This document shows positions 11,601-24,513 of a stretch of 64,000 nt of DNA, one piece after another. This DNA comes from Coriaria nepalensis. Taxonomy: Eukaryota > Streptophyta > Magnoliopsida > Cucurbitales > Coriariaceae. The DNA lies in contig CP114482.1 of assembly GCA_027186245.1 (NCBI GenBank), forward strand, positions 15,705,209-15,769,208. The letters run 5' to 3'. The position numbers were made by a program, and so were the translations under genes. The notes under the pieces are model-generated. The model ran no database searches and had not been told where the DNA came from. It saw only the letters and a program-made list of their open reading frames with translations. Position 1 is the first letter of the stretch, and the number at the start of each line of letters is the position of its first letter.

Positions 11601-13706
11601 AGAGAAGACTCAATGACATGATTTTAAGGCTAAGCAAACGCATAATTGCCTTCAATAGATCAATTGCATGTTTTGCACAAAAGTCGTGTTTGAAATGCGA
11701 AAATAGAATTCGTTTGAATTGATTCCGAATGATTTACTGACTAAAAGTGACTCAATGACATGATTTTAAGGTTATACAAATGCCTAGTTGCCTTCAAAAG
11801 ATCCATTGCAAATTATGCACGAAAGTATTGGTTCAAGTGCGAAAAAAGATTTCGTTCGAATTTCTTTGAAATGATTTAATTACTAAAAGAGACTCAATGA
11901 CATGATTTCAAGGCTAAACAATGGATAATTTGCTTGAAAACATCAATTGCAAGTTATGCACAAAAGTCTCGATTGAAGAGCGAAAATAGAATTTGTTCAC
12001 AATGCTTTCAAATGATTTGATGACTAGAAGAGACTCAATGACATGATTTTAAGGCTAAAAAGATGCATAGTTGCCTTCAATTATTGAATTGAAATTTCTG
12101 AACGAAAGTCGTGTTTGAAGTGCGAAAAAATAGAATTCTTTCGAATTACTTTTAATTGATTTAATGACTAGACAAGACTCAATGACATGATTTTAAGGCT
12201 AAACAAACGCATAATTGCCTTCAATAGATCAATTGCATGTTTTACACAAAAGTCGTGTTTCAAATGCGAAAATAGAATTCGTTTGAATTGAGTTCGAATG
12301 ATTTACTGACTAAAAGTGACTCAATGACATGATTTTAAGGCTATACAAATGCCTAGTTGCCTTCAAAAGATCCATTGCAAATTATGCACGAAAGTATTGG
12401 TTCAAGTGCGAAAAAAGATTTCGTTCGAATTTCTTGAAATGATTTAATTACTAAAAGAGACTCAACGACATGATTTCAAAGTGAAACAATGGATAATTTG
12501 CTTGAAAACATCAATTGCAAGTTATGCACAAAAGTCGCGATTGAAGAGCAAAAATAGAATTTGTTCCAAATTCTTTCAAATGATTTGATGACTAGAAGAG
12601 ACTCAATGACATGATTTTAAGGCTAAAAAGATGCATAGTTGCCTTCAATTATTGAATTGAAAGTTCTGAACGAAAGTCATGTTTGAAGTGCAAAAAAATA
12701 GAATTCTTTCGAATTACTTTTAATTGATTTAATGACTAGAGAAGACTCAATGACATGATTTTAAGGCTAAGCAAATGCATAATTGCCTTCAATAGATCAA
12801 TTGCATGTTTTGCACAAAAGTCGTGTTTGAAATGCGAAAATAGAATTCGTTTGAATTGATTCCGAATGATTTACTGACTAAAAGTGACTCAATGACATGA
12901 TTTTAAGGTTATACAAATGCCTAGTTGCCTTCAAAAGATCCATTGCAAATTATGCACGAAAGTATTGGTTCAAGTGCGAAAAAAGATTTCGTTCGAATTT
13001 CTTTGAAATGATTTAATTACTAAAAGAGACTCAATGACATGATTTCAAGGCTAAACAATGGATAATTTGCTTGAAAACATCAATTGCAAGTTATGCACAA
13101 AAGTCTCGATTGAAGAGCAAAAATAGAATTTGTTCACAGTGCTTTCAAATGATTTGATGACTAGAAGAGACTCAATGACATGATTTTAAGGCTAAAAAGA
13201 TGCATAGTTGCCTTCAATTATTGAATTGAAAGTTCTGAACGAAAGTCGTGTTTGAAGTGCGAAAAAATAGAATTCCTTCGAATTACTTTTAATTGATTTA
13301 ATGGCTAGAGAAGACTCTATGACATGATTTTAAGGCTAAAGAAACGCATAATTGCCTTCAATAGCTCAATTGCATGTTTTGCACAAAAGTCGTGTTTGAA
13401 ATGCGAAAATAGAATTCGTTTGAATTGATTTCGAATGATTTACTGACTAAAAGTGACTCAATGACATGATTTTAAGGCTATACAAATGCCTAGTTGCCTT
13501 CAAAAGATCCATTGCAAATTATGCACAAAAGCCGTGGTTCAGGTGCGAAAAAAGATTTCGTTTAAATTTCTTTGAAATGATTTAATTACTAGAAGAGACT
13601 CGATGACATGATTTCAAGGCTAAACAATGGATAATTTGCTTGAATACATCAATTGCAAGTTATGCACGAAAGTATTGGTTCAAGTGCGAAAAAAGATTTC
13701 GTTCGA
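5587..13706 (+). repeat. Family II, alpha-rich block with local 8-mer periodicity
   Basis: Monomer A starts at 5605, 6174, 6743, 7311, 7880, 8449, 9018, 9587, 10155, 10724, 11292, 11860, 12429, 12997 and 13566. Most D copies are the alpha type (GCACGAAAGTATTGGTTC) and most A copies carry ACTAAAAGAGACTCAA and CTTGAAAACATC. Paired variants repeat two tetramers apart: ATGTCTTCGAAATG at 6174 and 7311, and the A form with one base lost (TTTCTTGAAATG) at 9587 and 10724, then a variant at 11292 and again at 12429. This marks 1137-bp 8-mer repeats. The first unit (5605-6173) is the least typical, with GATGATATG and a lone indel pair in B. Confidence 0.94.
13566..13706 (+). repeat. A/D fusion monomer, one extra monomer in the array
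   Basis: This 141-bp monomer starts as a beta-type A (ATTTCTTTGAAATG, GACTCGATGACATG, GCTTGAATACATC) and from about 13660 reads as an alpha-type D (GAAAGTATTGGTTC, AAAAAAGATTTCG). The switch lies in AGTTATGCAC, close to the AATTATGCAC of D. It is followed directly by another A at 13707, so B and C are absent here and the local unit is a single monomer. Confidence 0.93.
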
Positions 13707-16700
13707 ATTTCTTGAAATGATTTAATTACTAAAAGAGACTCAACGACATGATTTCAAAGTGAAACAATGGATAATTTGCCTGAAAACATCAATTGCAAGT
13801 TATGCACAAAAGTCTCGATTGAAGAGCGAAAATAGAATTTGTTCCAAATTCTTTCAAATGATTTGATGACTAGAAGAGACTCAATGACATGATTTTAAGG
13901 CTAAAAAGATGCATAGTTGCCTTCAATTATTGAATTGAAACTTCCGAACGAAAGTCGTGTTTGAAGTGCGAAAAAATAGAATTCTTTCGAATTACTTTTA
14001 ATTGATTTAATGACTAGAGAACACTCAATGACATGATTTTAAGGCTAAACAAACGCATAATTGCCTTCAATAGATCAATTGCATGTTTTGCACAAAAGTC
14101 GTGTTTGAAATGCGAAAATAGAATTCGTTTGAATTGATTTCGAATGTTTTATTGACTAAAAGTGACTCAATGACATGATTTTAAGGCTATACAAATGCCT
14201 AGTTGCCTTCAAAAGATCCATTGCAAATTATGCACAAAAGCCGTGGTTCAGGTGCGAAAAAAGATTTCGTTTAAATTTCTTTGAAATGATTTAATTACTA
14301 GAAGAGACTCGATGGCATGATTTCAAGGATAAACAATGGATAATTTGCTTGAAAACATCAATTCCAAGTTATGCACAAAAGTCTCGATTGAAGAGCGAAA
14401 ATAGAATTTGTTCACAATGCTTTCAAATGATTTGATGACTAGAAGAGACTCAATGACATGATTTTAAGGCTAAAAAGATGCATAGTTGCCTTCAATTATT
14501 GAATTGAAAGTTCTGAACGAAAGTCGTGTTTGAAGTGCGAAAAAATAGAATTCCTTCGAATTACTTTTAATTGATTTCATGGCTAGAGAAGACTCTATGA
14601 CATGATTTTAAGGCTAAAGAAACGCATAATTGCCTTCAATAGCTCAATTGCATGTTTTGCACAAAAGTCGTGTTTGAAATGCGAAAATAGAATTCGTTTG
14701 AATTGATTTCGAATGATTTACTGACTAAAAGTGACTCAATGACATGATTTTAAGGTTAAACAAATGCCTAGCTGCCTTCAAAAGATCCATTGCAAATTAT
14801 GCACGAAAGTATTGGTTCAAGTGCGAAAAAAGATTTCGTTCGAATTTCTTTGAAATGATTTAATTACTAAAAGAGACTCAATGACATGATTTCAAGGCTA
14901 AACAATGGATAATTTGCTTGAAAACATCAATTGCAAGTTATGCACAAAAGTCTCGATTGAAGAGCGAAAATAGAATTTGTTCACAATGCTTTCAAATGAT
15001 TTGATGACTAGAAGAGACTCAATGACATGATTTCAAGGCTAAAAAGATGCATAGTTGCCATCAATTATTGAATTGAAAGTTCTGAACGAAAGTCGTGTTT
15101 GAAGTGCGAAAAAATAGTATTCTTTCGAGTTACTTTTAATTGATTTAATGACTAGAGAAGACTCTATGACATGATTTAAAGGCTAAAGAAACGCATAATT
15201 GCCTTCAATAGATCAATTGCATGTTTTGCACAAAAGTCGTGTTTGAAATGCGAAAATAGAATTCGTTTGAATTCATTTCGAATGATTTACTGACTAAAAG
15301 TGACTCAATGACATGATTTTAAGGTTATACAAATGCCTAGCTGCCTTCAAAAGATCCATTGCAAATTATGCACGAAAGTATTGGTTCAAGTGCGAAAAAA
15401 GATTTCGTTCGAATTTCTTTGAAATGATTTAATTACTAAAAGAGACTGAATGACATGATTTCAAGGCTAAACAATGGATAATTTGCTTGAAAACATCAAT
15501 TGCAAGTTATGCACAAAAGTCTCGATTGAAGAGCGAAAATAGAATTTGTTCACAATGCTTTCAAATGATTTGATGACTAGAAGAGACTCAATGACATGAT
15601 TTTAAGGCTAAAAAGATGCATAGTTGCCTTCAATTATTGAATTGAAACTTCTGAACGAAAGTCGTGTTTGAAGTGCGAAAAAATAGAATTCTTTCGAATT
15701 ACTTTTAATTGATTTAATGACTAGAGAACACTCAATGACATGATTTTAAGGCTAAACAGACGCATAATTGCCTTCAATAGATCAACTGCATGTTTTACAC
15801 AAAAGTCGTGTTTGAAATGCGAAAATAGAATTCGTTTGAATTGAGTTCGAATGATTTACTGACTAAAAGTGACTCAATGACATGATTTTAAGGCTATACA
15901 AATGCCTAGTTGCCTTCAAAAGATCCATTGCAAATTATGCACGAAAGTATTGGTTCAAGTGCGAAAAAAGATTTCGTTCGAATTTCTTGAAATGATTTAA
16001 TTACTAAAAGAGACTCAACGACATGATTTCAAAGCGAAACAATGGATAATTTGCTTGAAAACATCAATTGCAAGTTATGCGCAAAAGTCTCGATTGAAGA
16101 GCGAAAATAGAATTTGTTCCAAATTCTTTCAAATGATTTGATGACTAGAAAAGACTCAATGACATGATTTTAAGGCTAAAAAGATGCATAGTTGCCTTCA
16201 ATTATTGAATTGAAAGTTCTGAACGAAAGTCATGTTTGAAGTGGAAAAAAATAGAATTCTTTCGAATTACTTTTAATTGATTTAATGACTAGAGAAGACT
16301 CAATGACATGATTTTAAGGCTAAGCAAACGCATAATTGCCTTCAATAGCTCAATTGCATGTTTTGCACAAAAGTCGTGTTTGAAATGCGAAAATAGAATT
16401 CGTTTGAATTGATTCCGAATGATTTACTGACTAAAAGTGACTCAATGACATGATTTTAAGGTTATACAAATGCCTAGTTGCCTTCAAAAGATCCATTGCA
16501 AATTATGCACGAAAGTATTGGTTCAAGTGCGAAAAAAGATTTCGTTCAAATTTCTTTGAAATGATTTAATTACTAAAAGAGACTCAATGACATGATTTCA
16601 AGGCTAAACAATGGATAATTTGCTTGAAAACATCAATTGCAAGTTATGCACAAAAGTCTCGATTGAAGAGCGAAAATAGAATTTGTTCACAATGCTTTCA

Positions 16701-19700
16701 AATGATTTGATGACTAGAAGAGACTCAATGACATGATTTTAAGGCTAAAAAGATGCATAGTTGCCTTCAGTTATTGAATTGAAAGTTCTGAACGAAAGTC
16801 GTGTTTGAAGTGCGAAAAAATAGTATTCTTTCGAATTACTTTTAACTGATTTAATGACTAGAGAACACTCAATGATATGATTTTAAGGCTAAACAAACGC
16901 ATAATTGCCTTCAATAGATCAATTGCATGTTTTGCACAAAAGTCGTGTTTGAAATGCGAAAATAGAATTCGTTTCAATTGATTTCGAATGATTTACTGAC
17001 TAAAAGTGACTCAATGACATGATTTTAAGGCTATACAAATGCCTAGTTGCCTTCAAAAGATCCATTGCAAATTATGCACAAAAGCCGTGGTTCGGGTGCG
17101 AAACAAGATTTCGTTTAAATTTCTTAGAAATGATTTAATTCCTAGAAGAGACTCGATGACATGATTTCAAGGCTAAACAATGGTTAATTTGCTTGAGTAT
17201 ATCAATTGCAAGTTATGCACAAAAGTCTCGATTGAAGAGCGAAAATAGAATTTGTTCAAAATGCTTTCAAATGATTTGATGACTAGAAGAGACTCAATGA
17301 CATGATTTTACGGCTAAAAAGATGCATAGTTGCCTTCAATTATTGAATTGAAAGTTCAGAACGAAAGTCGTGTTTGAAGTGCGAAAAAATAGAATTCTTT
17401 CGAATTACTTTTAACTGATTTAATGACTAGAGAAGACTCAATGACATGATTTTAAGGCTAAACAAACGCATAATTGCCTTCAATAGATCAATTACATGTT
17501 TTGCACAAAAGTCGTGTTTGAAATGCGAAAGTAGAATTCGTTTGAATTGATTTCGAATGATTTACTGACTAAAAGTAACTCAATGACATGATTTTAAGGC
17601 TATACAAATGCCTAGTTGCCTTCAAAAGATCCATTGCAAATTATGCACAAAAGCCGTGGTTCAGGTGCGAAAAAAGATTTCGTTTAAATTTCTTTGAAAT
17701 GATTTAATTACTAGAAGAGACTCGATGACATGATTTCAAGGCTAAACAATGGATAATTTGCTTGAATACATCAATTGCAAGTTATGCACAAAAGTCTCCA
17801 TTGAAGATCGAAAATAGAATTTGTTCAAAATGCTTTCAAATGATTTGATCACTAGAAGAGACTCAATGACATGATTTTAAGGCTAAAAAGAATGCATAGT
17901 TGCCTTCAATTATTGAATTGAAACTTCTGAACGAAAGTCGTGTTGGAAGTGCGAAAAAATAGAATTCTTTCGAATTACTCTTAATTCATTTAATGACTAG
18001 AGAACACTCAATGACATGATTTTAAGGGTAAACAAACGCATAATTGCCTTCAATAGATCAATTGCATGTTTTGCACAAAAGTCGTGTTTGAAATGCGAAA
18101 ATAGAATTCGTTTGAATTGAGTTCGAATGATTTACTGACTAAAAGTGACTCAATGACATGATTTTAAGGTTATACAAATGCCTAGTTGCCTTCAAAAGAT
18201 CCATTGCAAATTATGCACGAAAGTATTGGTTCAAGTGCGAAAAAAGATTTCGTTCAGATTTCTTTGAAATGATTTAATTACTAAAAGAGACTCAATGACA
18301 TGATTTCAAGGCTAAACAATGGATAATTTGCTTGAAAACATCAATTGCAAGTTATGCACAAAAGTCTCGATTGAAGAGCGAAAATAGAATTTGTTCCAAA
18401 TTCTTTCAAATGATTTGATGACTAGAAGAGACTCAATGACATGATTTTAAGGCTAAAAAGATGCATAGTTGCCTTCAATTATTGAATTGAAAGTTCTGAA
18501 CGAAAGTCGTGTTTGAAGTGCGAAAAAATAGAATTCTTTCGAATTGCTTTTAATTGATTTAATGACTAGAGAACACTCAATGACATGATTTTAAGGCTAA
18601 ACAAACGCATAATTGCCTTCAATAGATCAATTGCATGTTTTGCACAAAAGTCGTGTTTGAAATGCGAAAATAGAATTCGTTTGAATTGATTTCGAATGAT
18701 TTAGTGACTAAAAGTGACTCAATGACATGATTTTAAGGTAATACAAATGCCTAGTTGTCTTCAAAAGATCCATTGCAAATTATGCACGAAAGTACTAGTT
18801 CAAGTGCGAAAAAAGATTTCGTTTGAATTTCTTGAAATGATTTAATTACTAAAAGAGACTCAACGGCATGATTTCAAAGCGAAACAATGGATAATTTGCT
18901 TGAAAACATCAATTGCAAGTTATGCACAAAAGTCTCGATTGAAGAGCGAAAATAGAATTTTTTCAAAATGCTTTCAAATGATTTGATGACTAGAAGAGAC
19001 TCAATGACATGATTTTAAGGCTAAAAAGATGCATAGTTGCCTTCAGTTATTGAATTGAAAGTTCTGAACGAAAGTCGTGTTTGAAGTGCGAAAAAATAGA
19101 ATTCTTTCGAATTACTTTTAACTGATTTAATGAGTAGAGAACACTCAATGACATGATTTTAAGCCTAAACAAACGCATAATTGCCTTCAATAGATCAATT
19201 GCATGTTTTGCACAAAAGTCGTGTTTGAAATGCGAAAGTAGAATTCGTTTGAATTGATTTCGAATGATTTACTGACTAAAAGTAACTCAATGACATGATT
19301 TTAAGGCTATACAAATGCCTAGTTGCCTTCAAAAGATCCATTGCAAATTATGCACAAAAGCCGTGCTTCAGGTGCGAAAAAAGATTTCGTTTAAATTTCT
19401 TTGAAATGATTTAATTACTAGAAGAGACTCGATGACATGATTTCAAGGCTAAACAATGGATAATTTGCTTGAATACATCAATTGCAAGTTATGCACAAAA
19501 GTCTCCATTGAAGAGCGAAAATAGAATTTGTTCAAAATGCTTTCAAATGATTTGATGACTAGAAGAGACTCAATGACATGATTTTAAGGCTAAAAAGATG
19601 CATAGTGGCCTTCAATTATTGAATTGAAAGTTCTGAACGAAAGTCATGTTTGAAGTGCGAAAAAATAGAATTCTTTCGAATTACTTTTAACTGATTTAAT

Positions 19701-22700
19701 GACTGGAGAACACTCAATGACATGATTTTAAGGCTAAACAAACGCATAATTGCCTTCAATAAATCAATTGCATGTTTTGCACAAAAGTCGTGTTTGAAAT
19801 GCGAAAGTAGAATTCGTTTGAATTGATTTCGAATGATTTACTGACTAAAAGTAACTCAATGACATGATTTTAAGGCTATACAAATGCCTAGCTGCCTTCA
19901 AAAGATCCATTGCAAATTATGCACAAAAGCCGTGGTTCAGGTGCGAAAAAAGATTTCGTTTAAATTTCTTTGAAATGATTTAATTACTAGAAGAGACTCG
20001 ATGACATGATTTCAAGGCTAAACAATGGATAATTTGCTTGAATACATCAATTGCAAGTTATGCACAAAAGTCTCGATAGAAGAGCGAAAATAGAATTTGT
20101 TCAAAATGCTTTCAAATGATTTGATGACTAGAAGAGACTCAATGACATTATTTTAAGGCTAAAAAGATGCATAGTGGCCTTCAATTATTGAACTGAAAGT
20201 TCTGAACGAAAGTCGTGTTTGAAGTGCGAAAAAATAGAATTCTTTCGAATTACTTTTAACTGATTTAATGACTAGAGAACACTCAATGACATGATTTTAA
20301 GGCTAAACAAACGCATAATTGCCTTCAATAGATCAATTGCATGTTTTGCACAAAAGTCGTGTTTGAAATGCGAAAATAGAATTCGTTTGAATTGATTTCG
20401 AATGATTTACTGACTAAAAGTGACTCAATGACATGATTTTAAGGTAATACAAATGCCTAGTTGCCTTCAAAAGATCCATTGCAAATTATGCACGAAAGTA
20501 CTAGTTCAAGTGCGAAAAAAGATTTCGTTTGAATTTCTTGAAATGATTTAATTACTAAAAGAGACTCAACGGCATGATTTCAAAGCGAAACAATGGATAA
20601 TTTGCTTGAAAACATCAATTGCAAGTTATGCACAAAAGTCTCGATTGAAGAGCGAAAATAGAATTTTTTCAAAATGCTTTCAAATGATTTGATGACTAGA
20701 AGAGACTCAATGACATGATTTTAAGGCTAAAAAGATGCATAGTTGCCTTCAGTTATTGAATTGAAAGTTCTGAACGAAAGTCGTGTTTGAAGTGCGAAAA
20801 AATAGAATTCTTTCGAATTACTTTTAACTGATTTAATGACTAGAGAACACTCAATGACATGATTTTAAGCCTAAACAAACGCATAATTGCCTTCAATAGA
20901 TCAATTGCATGTTTTGCACAAAAGTCGTGTTTGAAATGCGAAAGTAGAATTCTTTTGAATTGATTTCGAATGATTTACTGACTAAAAGTAACTCAATGAC
21001 ATGATTTTAAGGCTATACAAATGCCTAGTTGCCTTCAAAAGATCCATTGCAAATTATGCACAAAAGCCGTGCTTCAGGTGCGAAAAAAGATTTCGTTTAA
21101 ATTTCTTTGAAATGATTTAATTACTAGAAGAGACTCGATGACATGATTTCAAGGCTAAACAATGGATAATTTGCTTGAATACATCAATTGCAAGTTATGC
21201 ACAAAAGTCTCCACTGAAGAGCGAAAATAGAATTTGTTCAAAATGCTTTCAAATGATTTGATGACTAGAAGAGACTCAATGACATGATTTTAAGGCTAAA
21301 AAGATGCATAGTGGCCTTCAATTATTGAACTGAAAGTTCTGAACGAAAGTCGTGTTTGAAGTGCGAAAAAATAGAATTCTTTCGAATTACTTTTAACTGA
21401 TTTAATGACTAGAGAACACTCAATGACATGATTTTAAGGCTAAACAAACGCATAATTGCCTTCAATAGATCAATTGCATGTTTTGCACAAAAGTCGTGTT
21501 TGAAATGCGAAAATAAAATTCGTTTGAATTGATTTCGAATGATTTACTGACTAAAAGTGACTCAATGACATGATTTTAAGGCTATACAAATGCCTAGTTG
21601 CTTTCAAAAGATCCATTGCAAATTATGCACAAAAGCCGTGGTTCAGGTGCGAAAAAAGATTCGTTTAAATTTCTTAGAAATGATTTAGTTACTAGAAGAG
21701 ACTCGATGACATGATTTCAAGGCTAAGCAATGGATAATTTGCTTGAATACATCAATTGCAAGTTATGCACAAAAGTCTCGATAGAAGAGCGAAAATAGAA
21801 TTTGTTCAAAATGCTTTCAAATGATTTGATGACTAGAAGAGACTCAATGACATGATTTTAAGGCTAAAAAGATGCATAGTTGCCTTCAATTATTGAATTG
21901 AAAGTTCTGAACGAAAGTCGTGTTTGAAGTGCGAAAAAATAGAATTCTTTCGAATTACTCTTAATTCATTTAATGACTAGAGAAGACTCAATGACATGAT
22001 TTTAAGGATAAACAAACGCATAATTGCCTTCAATAGATCAATTGCATGTTTTGCACAAAAGTCGTGTTTGAAATGCGAAAATAGAGTTCGTTTCAATTGA
22101 TTTCGAATGATTTAGTGACTAAAAGTGACTCAATGACATGATTTTAAGGCTATACAAATGCCTAGTTGCCTCCAAAAGATCCATTGAAAATTATGCACAA
22201 AAGCTGTGGTTCAGGTGCGAAAAAAGATTTCGTTTAAATTTCTTAGAAATGATTTAATTACTACAGGAGACTCGATGACATGATTTCAAGGCTAAACAAT
22301 GGATAATTTGCTTGAATACATGAATTGCAAGTTATGCACAAAAGTCTCGATTGAAGAGCGAAAATAGAATTTGTTCAAAATGCTTTCAAATGATTTGATG
22401 ACTAGAAGAGACTCAATGACATGATTTTAAGGCTAAAAAGATGCATAGTTGCCTTCAATTATTGAATCGAAAGTTCTGTACGAAAGTCGTGTTTGAAGTG
22501 CGAAAAAATAGAATTCTTTCGAATTACTTTTAATTGATTTAATGACTAGAGAAGACTCAATGACATGATTTTAAGGCTAAACAAACGCATAATTGCCTTC
22601 AATAGATCAATTGCATGTTTTGCACAAAAGTCGTGTTTGAAATGCGAAAGTAGAATTCGTTTGAATTGATTTCGAATGATTTACTGACTAAAAGTAACTC

Positions 22701-24513
22701 AATGACATGATTTTAAGGCTATACAAATGCCTAGTTGCCTTCAAAAGATCCATTGCAAATTATGCACAAAAGCCGTGCTTCAGGTGCGAAAAAAGATTTC
22801 GTTTAAATTTCTTTGAAATGATTTAATTACTAGAAGAGACTCGATGACATGATTTCAAGGCTAAACAATGGATAATTTGCTTGAATACATCAATTGCAAG
22901 TTATGCACAAAAGTCTCGATTGAAAAGCGAAAATAGAATTTGTTCAAAATGCTTTCAAATGATTTGATGACTAGAAGAGACTCAATGACATGATTTTAAG
23001 GCTAAAAAGATGCATAGTTGCTTTCAATTATTGAATGGAAAGTTCTGAACGAAAGTCGTGTTTGAAGTGCGAAAAAATAGAATTCTTTCGAATTACTTTT
23101 AACTGATTTAATGACTAGAGAACACTCAATGACATGATTTTAAGGCTAAACAAATGCATAATTGCCTTCAATAGATCAATTGCATGTTTTGCACAAAAGT
23201 CGTGTTTGAAATGCGAAATTAGAATTCGTTTGAATTGATTTCGAATGATTTACTGACTAAAAGTAACTCAATGACATGATTTTAAGGCTATACAAATGCC
23301 TAGTTGCCTTCAAAAGATCCATTGCAAATTATGCACAAAAGCCATGGTTCAGGTGCGAAAAAAGATTTCGTTGAAATTTCTTTGAAATGATTTAATTACT
23401 AGAAGAGACTCGATGACATGATTTCAAGGCTAAACAATGGATAATTTGCTTGAATACATGAATTGCAAGTTATGCACAAAAGTCTCGATTGAAAAGCGAA
23501 AATAGAATTTGTTCAAAATGCTTTCAAATGATTTGATGACTAGAAGAGACTCAATGACATGATTTTAAGGCTAAAAAGATGCATAGTTGCCTTCAATTAT
23601 TGAATTGAAAGTTCTGAACGAAAGTCATGTTTGAAGTGCGAAAAAATAGAATTCTTTCGAATTACTTTTAACTGATTTAATGACTGGAGAACACTCAATG
23701 ACATGATTTTAAGGCTAAACAAACGCATAATTGCCTTCAATAGATCAATTGCATGTTTTGCACAAAAGTCGTGTTTGAAATGCGAAAGTAGAATTCGTTT
23801 GAATTGATTTCGAATGATTTACTGACTAAAAGTAACTCAATCACATGATTTTAAGGCTATACAAATGCCTAGCTGCCTTCAAAAGATCCATTGCAAATTA
23901 TGCACAAAAGCCGTGGTTCAGGTGCGAAAAAAGATTTCGTTTAAATTTCTCTGAAATGATTTAATTACTAGAAGAGACTCGATGACATGATTTCAAGGCT
24001 AAACAATGGATAATTTGCTTGAATACATCAATTGCAAGTTATGCACAAAAGTCTCCATTGAAGAGCGAAAATAGAATTTGTTCAAAATGCTTTCAAATGA
24101 TTTGATGACTAGAAGAGACTCAATGACATGATTTTAAGGCTAAAAAGATGCATAGTTGCCTTCAATTATTGAATTGAAACTTCTGAACGAAAGTCGTGTT
24201 GGAAGTGCGAAAAAATATAATTCTTTCGAATTACTCTTAATTCATTTAATGACTAGAGAACACTCAATGACATGATTTTAGGGGTAAACAAACGCATAAT
24301 TGCCTTCAATAGATCAATTGCATGTTTTGCACAAAAGTCGTGTTTGAAATGCGAAAATAGAATTCGTTTGAATTGAGTTCGAATGATTTACTGACTAAAA
24401 GTGAGTCAATGACATGATTTTAAGGCTATACAAATGCCTAGTTGCCTTCAAAAGATCCATTGCAAATTATGCACGAAAGTATTGGTTCAGGTGCGAAAAA
24501 AGATTTCGTTGAA
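13707..24513 (+). repeat. Family II, alpha/beta mosaic block
   Basis: Monomer A starts at 13707, 14275, 14844, 15413, 15982, 16550, 17119, 17688, 18258, 18827, 19395, 19964, 20533, 21101, 21669, 22238, 22807, 23376 and 23945. Alpha D copies (CGAAAGTATTGG) and beta D copies (CAAAAGCCGTGGTTCAGG) alternate irregularly. Beta A copies carry CTAGAAGAGACTCGATG and often GAATACATC. Several linked variants first seen here recur near 28, 33 and 37 kb. The block includes a 12-mer duplication starting near 18.8 kb. Confidence 0.93.
18827..22237 (+). repeat. 1706-bp (12-mer) tandem duplication
   Basis: Three tetramers starting at 18827 are echoed by three starting at 20533, 1706 bp later. Shared rare marks include AAAGTACTAGTTC just upstream (18791 and 20497), the one-base-short A with CAACGGCATG (18827 and 20533), GATTTTAAGCCTAAAC, the GCCGTGCTTCAGG form of D, and CATAGTGGCC in B. 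The copies differ by scattered single bases, such as CTCCATTG against CTCCACTG, and by one deleted T before 21669. The last tetramer of the second copy is less similar. Confidence 0.85.
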
